From Paenibacillus graminis (lineage in GTDB: Bacteria; Bacillota; Bacilli; Paenibacillales; Paenibacillaceae): 64,000 bases of DNA. The notes below the pieces were generated by a model, which made no database searches, had not been told where the DNA came from, and saw nothing but the letters and a program-made list of their open reading frames with translations. Location of the stretch: positions 3,906,001-3,970,000 of the forward strand of contig NZ_CP009287.1 of the NCBI RefSeq assembly GCF_000758705.1. Direction: 5' to 3'. This document shows, in pieces, positions 46,108 through 54,615 of the stretch (positions are counted from its first letter, which is position 1; each line of letters opens with the position of its first letter). The position numbers were made by a program, and so were the translations under genes.

Positions 46108-47178
46108 TCAGCCAAAATACCGGTGATAAAAGCTGCGGGCGGCAGCAACATCACTGGTTCCATGAATCAAGGCCCGTCCATCTCCAAAAACGACCATCCG
46201 GAACGGTTCTTCCGTAAACGAAACTAAATAGGGATTACTCTCGACCTTGCCGCTGCCAAGTCTTGCGAGTCTTGCGGCTGTCTCCTGAAGATTCAGCTGG
46301 CGGCGCTGTGCCGGCCGGATTTGCACCGTATCCCTGCCGCACAGCACATCACTGCGCTCCGTATTGGCCGCTGTCAGATAGGGATAAACGGGATGGCTGC
46401 CGCAGGATGGACAGCTGTCCTTTTTGGCGGCCTTGACGCCGATCTCCTGATGCTCATTGCGCCATACATCGAACGACAGCAGCTTGCCCCTGAGCTGCTC
46501 CGGGCGTCCTCCAAGCAGCTTGAGCGCCTCTGCAGTAGCATTCGCAGTCACCAGCTGCACAGCCTGCGGTAGGATGCCTGCTGTGTCACAAGTGTCTCCG
46601 CCGAGCGGCACTGCGCCGAGCAGGCAGTTCAGACATGGCGTTTCACCCGGCAGAATCGTAAAGGTGATGCCATAACTTCCGACACAAGCTCCATAAATCC
46701 AGGGTATTCCGTGCTTCTGGGCCATATCGTTGATAATCAGCCGGGTGTCAAAATTATCCGTGCCATCCATGATGAGATCCACACCCGGAAGCAGGCTCTC
46801 CAGCTCTTCGGCGCGCACATCCAGCACCTGGGCTTCAATCGTAATTTCCGAGTTGATGCGCTCAAGCCTCGCCTTGGCCGCTGCGGCCTTCGGCATGCGC
46901 TGACGGGCATCCTCTTCCGTATAGAGCTGCTGGCGCTGGAGATTGCTCCACTCCACATAATCGCGGTCAGCAAGGATGATGCGTCCTGTACCGCAGCGGG
47001 CCAGCGTTTCGGCAATCCCTGTTCCCAGAGCCCCTACTCCGACGATGAGCACGGTCGAGCCGGCAAGTCCGGCCTGCCCTTCCGCACCAAACGGGGTGAA
47101 TCTTACCTGGCGCGAATAGCGGCCGTCCCGCCCACGCTCCCGGGCAGCTCCAGCTTGTTCCTTTTCCATTTGGCTCAT
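46108..47178 (-). CDS. ThiF/MoeB/HesA-family adenylyltransferase
   Basis: E1-like enzyme that adenylates the C-terminal Gly of a ubiquitin-like sulfur carrier (ThiS or MoaD), 356 aa. Nucleotide fold VLIVGVGALGTGIAETLARC, ADRDYVEWSNLQRQQLYTEE and GTDNFDTRLIINDMA are typical. Zinc is probably held by CLNCLLG and CPSCGSHP. The C-terminal ~90 residues (LNLQETAARLARLGSGKV) form an extra domain. The ATG follows GGGGGTGCCTTGAA. ThiF versus MoeB cannot be separated without ThiS/MoaD neighbours. Confidence 0.92.
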   Translation of the reverse strand: MSQMEKEQAGAARERGRDGRYSRQVRFTPFGAEGQAGLAGSTVLIVGVGALGTGIAETLARCGTGRIILADRDYVEWSNLQRQQLYTEEDARQRMPKAAAAKARLERINSEITIEAQVLDVRAEELESLLPGVDLIMDGTDNFDTRLIINDMAQKHGIPWIYGACVGSYGITFTILPGETPCLNCLLGAVPLGGDTCDTAGILPQAVQLVTANATAEALKLLGGRPEQLRGKLLSFDVWRNEHQEIGVKAAKKDSCPSCGSHPVYPYLTAANTERSDVLCGRDTVQIRPAQRRQLNLQETAARLARLGSGKVESNPYLVSFTEEPFRMVVFGDGRALIHGTSDVAAARSFYHRYFG

Positions 47179-47251
47179 TTCAAGGCACCCCCATCTATTT
47201 AAAGCCGGAAAGGAGAGGCATAGGGCCGCTCTTCTCCGGCTTCAGCTTAAC

Positions 47252-48805
47252 CTAAACTGTCTGTGCCGACCACTGCTCCACATCCCAGACTTTGGTGACC
47301 CAATCCTCATAGAAATCGGGTTCGTGGGAAACCAGCAGAACCGTGCCTTTGTAATCCTGCAATGCCCGTTTCAGTTCTGCCTTGGCTACTACATCCAAGT
47401 GATTGGTGGGCTCATCGAACAGAATCCAGTTGCTCTCGCGCATCATCAGCTTGCAGAGACGCACTTTGGCCTGTTCGCCCCCGCTCAGCATGCTCAGCGG
47501 ACGGGTGATATGCTCGTTTTTCAGGCCGCAGCGGGCCAGATGGGCACGCACCTCATGCTGGTTCAGACTGGAAAACTCATTCCATACATCGTCGATTGGC
47601 GTGAGATTCGCAGCCTTAACCTCCTGCTGGAAGTATGCTGCATTCAGGTAATCGCCAAGGTAGGTTTTACCGCTGTAAGCAGGGATGACACCCAGAATGG
47701 TCTTCAGCAAAGTGGATTTGCCCACCCCGTTGCAGCCGACAATGGCAATTTTCTCGCCGCGCTCAATCGTCATATTCAGTTTTGGCAGCAGCGGCCGGTC
47801 GTAGCCAATCTCGAAGTCCAGGCCTTCGAACACCGTCTTGCCGCTGGCCCGGCTCTCCTTGAACGAGAACGCAGGCTTCGCCGCTTCCTCCGGACGGTCA
47901 ATCCGTTCCATCCGGTCAAGCTGCTTCTCACGGCTTTTGGCCCGTCCTGAAGTGGAGGCACGCGCTTTGTTGCGCTGGATGAAATCCTCCTGCTTTTTGA
48001 TGAACTCCTGCTGCTTCTCATAAGCGTCGATATGCTGACTCTTATTCATCTCCGCCATATCAAGGAAACGCTCATAGTTGGCTGTATAACGGGTCAGCTT
48101 GGCAAACTCCAGATGGTAGACAACATCGACGACTTTATTCATAAATTCAGTATCATGGGAGATCAGGATGAACGCATACGGATATTGCTTCAGGTAGTTC
48201 GTCAGCCAGTCAATATGCTCCACATCCAAATAGTTGGTGGGCTCATCCAGCAGCAGAACATTCGGCTTCTCCAGCAGCAGCTTGGCCAGCAAAACCTTGG
48301 TCCGCTGTCCCCCGCTTAATGTTGATACATCACGGTCCAATCCAATGGCCGACAAACCGAGGCCGTTGCCCATTTCTTCTACTTTGACATCAATCAAATA
48401 GAAATCACCGATATCCAGCTGTTCCTGGATTTCACCCATCTGCTCCAGCAGCAGCTCAAGCTCCTCTGGATCAGCCTCACCCATTTTCCCGGTAATGGCC
48501 ATCATTTCATTCTCAAGCTCAAGCAGTGGCAGGAAGGCATCCTTCAGTACGTCACGGATGGTTTTGCCCGGTGCAAGAATCGTATGCTGATCCAGATAGC
48601 CATAGCGGACTTTCGGGGTCCATTCCACTCTGCCGCTGTCCTTGAGCAGCTTCCCGGTCAAAATATTCATCAGCGTAGACTTGCCGACGCCATTCGCTCC
48701 TACCAGTCCAACATGCTCTCCGGCCAGCAGCCGGAAGGATACATTTTTGAACAGCTGCCGGTCTCCGAAGTTATGCGAAACGTCTTCCACTGTAAGTAAA
48801 CTCAT
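47252..48805 (-). CDS. ABC-F family ATPase (YfmM-like)
   Basis: Soluble protein with two ATP-binding cassettes and no membrane part, 517 aa. Walker A boxes VGANGVGKST (near residue 40) and VGCNGVGKST, signatures TLSGGQRTKVLLAKL and LSGGEQAKVRLCKL, and Walker B LLLDEPTNYLD and FDEPTNHLD are all present. A charged linker follows the first cassette (KKQEDFIQRNKARASTSGRA). ABC-F proteins act on ribosomes; it resembles B. subtilis YfmM in its start and length. Housekeeping or antibiotic-protection role cannot be decided. Confidence 0.93.
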   Translation of the reverse strand: MSLLTVEDVSHNFGDRQLFKNVSFRLLAGEHVGLVGANGVGKSTLMNILTGKLLKDSGRVEWTPKVRYGYLDQHTILAPGKTIRDVLKDAFLPLLELENEMMAITGKMGEADPEELELLLEQMGEIQEQLDIGDFYLIDVKVEEMGNGLGLSAIGLDRDVSTLSGGQRTKVLLAKLLLEKPNVLLLDEPTNYLDVEHIDWLTNYLKQYPYAFILISHDTEFMNKVVDVVYHLEFAKLTRYTANYERFLDMAEMNKSQHIDAYEKQQEFIKKQEDFIQRNKARASTSGRAKSREKQLDRMERIDRPEEAAKPAFSFKESRASGKTVFEGLDFEIGYDRPLLPKLNMTIERGEKIAIVGCNGVGKSTLLKTILGVIPAYSGKTYLGDYLNAAYFQQEVKAANLTPIDDVWNEFSSLNQHEVRAHLARCGLKNEHITRPLSMLSGGEQAKVRLCKLMMRESNWILFDEPTNHLDVVAKAELKRALQDYKGTVLLVSHEPDFYEDWVTKVWDVEQWSAQTV

Positions 48806-48957
48806 AAATTCTCCATAAACTCCTATCTATATTTAAAATGAAGCGGCATTCAGTCCTAACTGCACATACAACGATTCATTCTAGCACATGTAAGCGCCAC
48901 ACTGAAACAGGAATATGCCTTAAAAAGCTAGACCTGGAGAAAAAACTATATTTCTTT

Positions 48958-50463
48958 TCATTTTTTTCTGAAAATTCCATTACGCTTCGCAAACATCCGT
49001 TCCGGCGTATACTCTTTCAGCAGGCGTTCGAGTGTCTCAGCCAGCTTGCCCTTTTGCTGAAAAGGGTCCTGCTGATACGGCAAAGTGTGTACTGTAACGC
49101 CACCCAGGGCGGCTCCCAGCAGACCGGCCGCAGCCTGGCCGGAGAGCGGCAGGCAGACCCTCCAGTTCGGCTGGGGCACTAGCCCGCTGCGGGCCAGCCA
49201 ATGCAGTGTATCCTCCAGCCGCCAGTCCGCACCGGAAGCCACAAGCAGCGGGATATCACTTGCCGCAAATTCCTCAACAGCTCCCGCATAGCCCGCCGTA
49301 CCCAAATCAAGAATCACAAAACGATACGTACCTCGCAGCAGGGAGCTAATATCACCTTCAGGCGGTCGCTTATAGTAGTGGACCCCTTTCCACACCAGGG
49401 GGCTCCCTCCGGCTCCATGGTCATGAGCTTCTTCTGGCCTGTCCAGCAGATTACAGATTCGCTCATACACAGCAGAGGCAGGATGATAATCCACCCAAGC
49501 GGCAGCACCGGACCGGGACAGGAAGGTGACCGCGGCCAAAGAAGTATGGGTTGTGCCAAGGCCCGGAGCTGTCCCAAGGAGAGCAACCACCGCCGCTTTC
49601 CTTTTGGCAGGGTGTGCGGCAGATGGGCTGGGCCTATATTGGGGTCCAGATGTTGTCCCAGCTTGAGCTTCAATCGGCTCCAATGCACGCAGTACTGCTT
49701 CTGCATTAGGATACCTCTCTTCAGGATGCTGGCGCAGCAAGCGCCGGATCACAGGAATCATAGCGTCCGGCAGTCCGGGACGCAGCTTATCCTCCAGTCC
49801 CGGCTGCCAGCGGCTGAATTGGCCCCCGGTTGCCATATACAGCAGCAGAGCCCCCAGACCGTAGAGATCCGAGACAGGCCCGCTTTGCCCTCCTCCATAC
49901 TGCTCCGGTGCGGCAAAACCTGCTGTCCCGAGTTTCTCCGTGTCTTCATTCCCAACTTTTTTTAGCCTGCGCGCAATACCCAGGTCGATCAACATCAGCT
50001 CATCTCGTCCGGTCAGCATAATATTCCCTGGCTTCATGTCGCGGTGAACAATTGGCGGATGATGCCCGTGCAAATATTGCAGCACGTTCAGCAGCTGCTT
50101 GGCATAACGAAGGATACAGATAGCCGGCAGCGGCCCGGGGTTCACCAGAAGATATTCACTTAATGTAACACCCTCGATATAATCCATCACAAGATAGCAA
50201 TACCCCTCCCCGTCCGGCGGGAAGAAATCAACCATTCCCGGCAGCAGCGGATGGTTCAGCGATATCAGCAGTTCGGCTTCCGCTTGGATATCTCCATAGG
50301 CCTCCCCTTTATCGATACTCTCCTTCACCGCCCAGCATTTCCCAGGCAGACGCAAATCCTCCGCGAGAAAAACATGGCTCATTCCCCCTATTCCGATTTT
50401 ACGGGCAATTCTGTACCTGTCCCCTAGTATCAGTCCAGCTTTGAGCTTCGTTGCAAATTCCAT
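48958..50463 (-). CDS. Serine/threonine protein kinase fused to a ParA/MinD-like P-loop domain
   Basis: Soluble fusion of about 501 aa. N-terminal Hanks-type kinase: Gly loop IGIGGMSHVF, HRDMKPGNIML (catalytic Asp142) and DLG in place of DFG (Asp160). After a linker near residues 265-290, a deviant Walker A GTAPGLGTTHTS and VILDLGTAG suggest a ParA/MinD/CpaE-type P-loop ATPase. No membrane segment or PASTA domains. The ATG at 50463 follows GGAGGAGTAAAA. It is not in the usual prkC-prpC context. Function unknown; could couple phosphorylation to cellular positioning. Confidence 0.85.
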   Translation of the reverse strand: MEFATKLKAGLILGDRYRIARKIGIGGMSHVFLAEDLRLPGKCWAVKESIDKGEAYGDIQAEAELLISLNHPLLPGMVDFFPPDGEGYCYLVMDYIEGVTLSEYLLVNPGPLPAICILRYAKQLLNVLQYLHGHHPPIVHRDMKPGNIMLTGRDELMLIDLGIARRLKKVGNEDTEKLGTAGFAAPEQYGGGQSGPVSDLYGLGALLLYMATGGQFSRWQPGLEDKLRPGLPDAMIPVIRRLLRQHPEERYPNAEAVLRALEPIEAQAGTTSGPQYRPSPSAAHPAKRKAAVVALLGTAPGLGTTHTSLAAVTFLSRSGAAAWVDYHPASAVYERICNLLDRPEEAHDHGAGGSPLVWKGVHYYKRPPEGDISSLLRGTYRFVILDLGTAGYAGAVEEFAASDIPLLVASGADWRLEDTLHWLARSGLVPQPNWRVCLPLSGQAAAGLLGAALGGVTVHTLPYQQDPFQQKGKLAETLERLLKEYTPERMFAKRNGIFRKK

Positions 50464-50491
50464 TTTTACTCCTCCAGTCTTTTGATCCGGC

Positions 50492-50570
50492 ACAAAAAAA
50501 AGGGAAAGCCCCCGTTAGCCATGCAAGCAGCGGCATACAACCGGCTGCGCGGATAACGGGATGCTTTCCC
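50492..50570 (-). terminator. Strong terminator of the methyltransferase transcript
   Basis: Minus-strand outer stem GGGAAAGCATCCCGTTA / TAACGGGGGCTTTCCC encloses an inner stem GCAGCCGG...CCGCTGC, followed by a run of eight T. It lies just beyond the stop of the FtsJ-type gene and before the kinase start. Confidence 0.88.
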
Positions 50571-50590
50571 ATCGGTAAAGATGAATATTA

Positions 50591-51658
50591 TTAATATTTA
50601 ATCATATAAAGTGTAATTTCGTCCCGGTTATGGAACAACTGCTTGGCACGTTGGATTTGCATCCGCCCGCTCTCAAACATAGCGATAATTTCCTTGATTA
50701 CCGCCAGCGGCTTCTTATGCATCAGCTTTACGGTGACAATGGCCGTTCCTCCGGGAGAGAGGCTGTGCAGCAGGCCGGTAACCAGCTTGGCCATCAGCTT
50801 GGGGCTCCAGCTCATGTCACAGACGAGCAGGTCAAATTCATTGTCCGAAAATTTCACGTCTCCGGCATTTTTGCGCAGGATCTTCAGCGAAGGATTCTTG
50901 CGGAGCGACTCGTGCATGAGCGCCGGGTCAACGGCTGTCACCTTAAGCCCCCGCTCCAGCAGAAACGAGGTCCAGCCGCCGGGCGATGCACCGATATCCA
51001 CAGCATTCCGGAAGCTGTGAAACGGAATCGCGAACTCCTTTTCCGCCTCCATCAGCTTGAACTTCGCCCGAGATATCTGTCCATCCTCTTTGCGGAAACG
51101 GATCATGCCTCCATTCCAGCTTGACAGGTTTTCCTCCGGCCGGGATACACCCGCATACAGCGCCCCGCCGTCTGCATAGACGGAAATCACCCAGGCCGGG
51201 TCCTGGACGGTGAACTCAGCGCCCAGGTCCTGCAGGCGCTCCTGCAGCCATTCGCGCAGTTCACCCGGACTATCCGGCCAGAAAGAGTTGTTGCCTTTGC
51301 GGACATGCAGCGACACCTTCTCGCCTTCAAGCTCGCTGCGCCGGCTCAGGTAAACAGCCAGCCGGTCCAGCGCAGACAGGTCGCCCTGGTCCTGAAACTG
51401 CACCGGCTGTATATGCCGCAGGAAGATGGGCAGATGACCGGCCAATAGCCGCGACACCTCTTCAGGCTCCGCTTCAAGTGTGGCCAGAAAAATCTCGCCC
51501 GGCAGCAGCAGCGTGCTCTTCACCGCACCGAACAGGCGGCGGAGCTCCTCTTGTGCATATGGGGCAAAACCGTGGTTGGCGGTACAAATATACCGCGAAT
51601 GCGCTTTTCCTTCCGGAGCAGGGGTCTGCCGTGGAGTTTCTTCAGTAAAATCATTCAA
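50591..51658 (-). CDS. FtsJ-domain methyltransferase (RlmM-like)
   Basis: SAM-dependent methyltransferase with the RrmJ/FtsJ fold (355 aa), similar in layout to E. coli RlmM, which 2'-O-methylates 23S rRNA. N-terminal ~180 residues are a substrate-binding region, followed by SAM-binding VDIGASPGGWTSFLLERG, and LLVCDMSWSP with the catalytic Asp. The KDKE-type Lys are plausible at KLMEAEKEF and VTVKLMHKK. The TTG start at 51658 follows GGAGG by 9 nt and overlaps the stop of the ABC gene (TTGA). Substrate is inferred, not shown. Confidence 0.85.
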   Translation of the reverse strand: MNDFTEETPRQTPAPEGKAHSRYICTANHGFAPYAQEELRRLFGAVKSTLLLPGEIFLATLEAEPEEVSRLLAGHLPIFLRHIQPVQFQDQGDLSALDRLAVYLSRRSELEGEKVSLHVRKGNNSFWPDSPGELREWLQERLQDLGAEFTVQDPAWVISVYADGGALYAGVSRPEENLSSWNGGMIRFRKEDGQISRAKFKLMEAEKEFAIPFHSFRNAVDIGASPGGWTSFLLERGLKVTAVDPALMHESLRKNPSLKILRKNAGDVKFSDNEFDLLVCDMSWSPKLMAKLVTGLLHSLSPGGTAIVTVKLMHKKPLAVIKEIIAMFESGRMQIQRAKQLFHNRDEITLYMIKY

Positions 51659-52437
51659 AGGATTGAGCCTCCAGGTCTTATTTTAATCCAGGGACGGCCG
51701 CTATCCCATTCAATATCAGCAGGAATATCATAGGTGGCCAAGATCATTTCTTTCGTCAGCACTTCTTCCTTGGGTCCGGAGCCGGCCAGCTTGCCGTCCC
51801 GGATCAGGGCCACATGTGTAAACAACGGCACAATTTCTTCAACATGATGTGTCACATATACAACAGATACGTCACGCTGTTTCAGCTTGTCAATCTCAGC
51901 CAGCATTTTTTCGCGTTCATACAAGTCGAGCCCGGCGCAGGGCTCATCCAGGATCAGCAGCTTCGGCTCAGCCATCAGGCAGCGTGCCAGCATCGCCTTT
52001 TTGCGTTCCCCTTGGGACAAGGTTCCAAACGGATGGTTTGCCAGCTCACCGAGATTCATGTCCTCCAGCAGCCGGATCGCCTGATCGTGTACGGCGCGCG
52101 GAATATCCTGATAGAAACGGAGAAAAGCATAGGCACCCGTAGCGACAACCTCCCATACGGGATCGGTCAGCGACAGCTTTTCCATCAATGACGGTCCGAT
52201 ATAGCCGATTTCCTTGCGCACCTCGCGCAGATCACACTGGCCGTATTTATAACCAAGCACCTCGACGGAACCCTTGCTCGGAAACAAGTAGCCGGTCATC
52301 ATTTCTAAAATTGTAGTTTTTCCTGAGCCATTGCGGCCCAGAATCACCCAGTTCTCGCCTTGCTTCATTTCCAGCGACACATCGTCCAGAATCAGGCTTT
52401 GTTCCCTGCGAAGGGTCAGATGTTGTAAAGATATCAT
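51655..52437 (-). CDS. ABC transporter ATP-binding protein (YlmA-like)
   Basis: ATP-binding cassette of 260 aa: Walker A LGRNGSGKTTILEMM, signature GTLSQGERKKAMLARCLM, Walker B LLILDEPCAGLDLYE. It resembles B. subtilis YlmA and other solitary molybdate/iron-type ATPases. No permease or binding protein is encoded near it. The ATG immediately follows the thioredoxin-like stop (52438-52440), and its own stop overlaps the next start, so it is embedded in a coupled operon. Whether it transports anything is unclear. Confidence 0.9.
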   Translation of the reverse strand: MISLQHLTLRREQSLILDDVSLEMKQGENWVILGRNGSGKTTILEMMTGYLFPSKGSVEVLGYKYGQCDLREVRKEIGYIGPSLMEKLSLTDPVWEVVATGAYAFLRFYQDIPRAVHDQAIRLLEDMNLGELANHPFGTLSQGERKKAMLARCLMAEPKLLILDEPCAGLDLYEREKMLAEIDKLKQRDVSVVYVTHHVEEIVPLFTHVALIRDGKLAGSGPKEEVLTKEMILATYDIPADIEWDSGRPWIKIRPGGSIL

Positions 52438-52761
52438 TTATGAGGTCACACTCCTTATGTAGTCCAGCACCCGTTCCACAGAGCTCATTGAATAATAAAT
52501 AAGCGGAGCCTTGCTTCGATCTGCGGGGGCAACCAGCAGTGCAGGCACACTGGAGATCCGGCAGGTATTCACCAGACCTGGCAGCATGTTCACATTGCCT
52601 GCGGCAATCAACAGCTCCTCCGGCAGCAGATGCTCTGCGACCTCCAGCATCCGCCGCGCCGCTTTACAGGTTCCGCACAGTGGGGTATAGAAAAAGACCA
52701 CCAGCGGCTCACCCTTCCGCTCCAGCGCTTCCAGCAATTCCTGCTGATTCATCTCCTTCAT
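52438..52761 (-). CDS. Thioredoxin-fold protein
   Basis: Cytoplasmic thioredoxin-like protein, 107 aa. The active-site motif is CGTC in VVFFYTPLCGTCKAARRML, with the cis-Pro in ISSVPALLV. I use the ATG at 52761, 8 nt behind GGGGAGG; ATG at 52764 is an equal alternative, and a longer frame overlapping nfo is unlikely. The upstream 44-residue ORF ends within this start codon. A redox role in the repair/RNA-modification operon is conceivable but not proven. Confidence 0.88.
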   Translation of the reverse strand: MKEMNQQELLEALERKGEPLVVFFYTPLCGTCKAARRMLEVAEHLLPEELLIAAGNVNMLPGLVNTCRISSVPALLVAPADRSKAPLIYYSMSSVERVLDYIRSVTS

Positions 52762-52895
52762 CATCTGCCTCCCCAGGCGGCAATCTCCAGAAATCTGGTA
52801 GCATCCAAACGCAGCAGCAGACATCCCATCTTCGAACGGATCAATGAGAAGCCCTCGGGCCGCTTTCGGCTGACGTTCATAAACAGGCTGATCAC
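52761..52895 (-). CDS. Small ORF (44 aa), unknown function
   Basis: GTG start at 52895 overlaps the nfo stop (GTGA) and sits 5 nt behind GGAGGTG, which is inside the nfo end. Its stop overlaps the start of the thioredoxin-like gene (ATGATG). The peptide begins MISLFMNVSRKRPEGFSLIR and ends FLEIAAWGGR, basic and amphipathic. Both-ended coupling is the arrangement of a real operon member. I do not recognise the family. The only other reading here is a long extension of the thioredoxin-like ORF, which lacks a ribosome site. Confidence 0.5.
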   Translation of the reverse strand: MISLFMNVSRKRPEGFSLIRSKMGCLLLRLDATRFLEIAAWGGR

Positions 52896-53755
52896 AGCTG
52901 CACCTCCGCTTCATACCATTTGCAGACTGCGGCAATTTCCTGCCGGTGTGTCCCGTCCGGTCCCTTCCCCGTTTCCAAGGCAATAGCCATCCGGCCAAAT
53001 GGTTCCGCAGTCAGCAGATTCCGCAAGCCTTCATCACCGATACAACCCTTGCCGATCTGGGCATGCCTGTCCTTGCGCGAGCCGAACGCATACATAGAAT
53101 CGTTCAAATGAACGGCCACAAGCTGCTGCCAGTAGCCAAGCGCTTCGCCGCGCTGCAGGAATTCCTCCGTATGCTGCGGGTTCCAGATCCCGGCGGCGAA
53201 TGCATGGCAGGTGTCCAGGCAAAACCCGATTTTCTCCGGATAACGGCTGAGCTCACGGATTTTGACCAGCTCTTCCAGAGTCATGCCTTCTTTGCCGTGA
53301 TTGCCGGCCTGGTTTTCTATCAGGAGCTTGGCCTGCCCGTCCCAGCTTTCCAGCGTATTATTTATACATTGTATAATATTTTGGTATCCTTGTAATGGCT
53401 CAATCCCGGAGAAATGTCCAAAATGAACCACAATGCCCAGCGAACCGCAGGCCTCAGCGATCTCCAGGTCGTTGAGCAGCGATGCCACCATTACCGTCCG
53501 CGGCGTCGCCCCGTCACTGGCCGCAGCCAGATTGGTGGGATAGGGAGTATGTGCAATCGACACCATCCCCTTTTCCCGGCAATAGGCAGCGCAGCTGGCG
53601 GCATCACGCCTGTCAAGCGGCTTCACGCGCAAACTGCGCGGATTCTTAGGGAAATATTGAAAACATGTCGCACCGCTCTCCCAGGCGAACCGGGCAGCCT
53701 GCCCGTAACCGCCGCGAATGCTGACATGTGCCCCAATGTTGGGACTATTGGTCAT
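52892..53755 (-). CDS. nfo: Endonuclease IV
   Basis: Apurinic/apyrimidinic endonuclease, TIM barrel with a three-zinc site (287 aa). Conserved: IGAHVSIRGGYGQAARFAWE, AHTPYPTNLAA, LLIENQAGNHGKEGMTLEEL and FCLDTCHAFAAGIW, and VHLNDSMYAFGSRKDRHAQI. Start overlaps the end of mutM by 11 nt. It acts right after the glycosylase in base-excision repair, and that order is mirrored in the operon. Confidence 0.97.
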   Translation of the reverse strand: MTNSPNIGAHVSIRGGYGQAARFAWESGATCFQYFPKNPRSLRVKPLDRRDAASCAAYCREKGMVSIAHTPYPTNLAAASDGATPRTVMVASLLNDLEIAEACGSLGIVVHFGHFSGIEPLQGYQNIIQCINNTLESWDGQAKLLIENQAGNHGKEGMTLEELVKIRELSRYPEKIGFCLDTCHAFAAGIWNPQHTEEFLQRGEALGYWQQLVAVHLNDSMYAFGSRKDRHAQIGKGCIGDEGLRNLLTAEPFGRMAIALETGKGPDGTHRQEIAAVCKWYEAEVQL

Positions 53756-54560
53756 GCTGGCAGTCCGGGCAATAAAACACCTTGCGGCCGGACAGCTCTA
53801 TTTTGACAACCGTTCCCCCGCCGCGCAGACAAGGTTCGCCTTCACGGTCGTACACTTTACACTTATCATTATAGGAACCGGTAACTGTATCTCCGGTCAT
53901 GAACGGCATTTCCATGTAACCTCCGATTTCGGTGGCCTCCGTCAGCACCTTGCGGACACTGTCATACAGCCGTGCTACCGCTTCCGGCGTCAGATTCTGC
54001 ACCAGCGTCGTCGGCAGGAGCCTGGCCTCAAAAGCAATTTCATCCGCATAGCAGTTGCCGATCCCCGCCATAACCTGCTGATTGACCATCAGGCTCTTCA
54101 GCGCGCCCCGGCGCCCTTTCAGCAGTCCCGCGAAGCGTTCAGGTGTCATGCGGCGGTCCAGCAGCTCCGGTCCCAGCTTGCCCATTGCCGCCTCACTTTC
54201 CTTGACGGACAGCAGATGCAGATACCCCAGGCGCAGCCCCATGAAATACAGGATGTGGTCTCCAAAAGCAAGCTCAACCTGCGTAGAGCGTTCAGGCCGC
54301 TCCTCCTCCGTACCGTAGAACAGCAGTCCGCCCAGCATCAGATGCAGCAGCAGCCTGCGGCCATCGTGAAGATGGAACAGGATATGCTTGGCACGGCGCT
54401 CCACAAAAACAATCCGTGCTCCAAGGAGCGCTTGGGTGAATTCCTGGGTCTCCATATTGATGGTTTTCTCACGGTTTACGGTTACGCCCGTAATTGGAAC
54501 ATTTATAAGATGCTGGCTGAGCAGCTTTCTGTAATTCTCCATTTCCGGCAATTCCGGCAT
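53745..54560 (-). CDS. mutM: Formamidopyrimidine-DNA glycosylase family (MutM/Fpg)
   Basis: Removes oxidised purines (8-oxoG, FapyG) from DNA; bifunctional glycosylase/AP lyase (271 aa). The N-terminus MPELPEMENYRKLLSQ carries the catalytic Pro2 and Glu3; Lys in ERRAKHILFHL; H2TH region MVNQQVMAGIGNCYADEI. The C-terminal zinc finger is CKVYDREGEPC...FYCPDCQ. MutM genes in Firmicutes often lie beside polA; here it is beside nfo, so it may be a paralogue. Confidence 0.93.
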   Translation of the reverse strand: MPELPEMENYRKLLSQHLINVPITGVTVNREKTINMETQEFTQALLGARIVFVERRAKHILFHLHDGRRLLLHLMLGGLLFYGTEEERPERSTQVELAFGDHILYFMGLRLGYLHLLSVKESEAAMGKLGPELLDRRMTPERFAGLLKGRRGALKSLMVNQQVMAGIGNCYADEIAFEARLLPTTLVQNLTPEAVARLYDSVRKVLTEATEIGGYMEMPFMTGDTVTGSYNDKCKVYDREGEPCLRGGGTVVKIELSGRKVFYCPDCQHDQ

Positions 54561-54615
54561 ATTGGCATCTTCCCTTCGAAGGTATCATAGATAAATAAAA
54601 AGCACACCTTTGACA

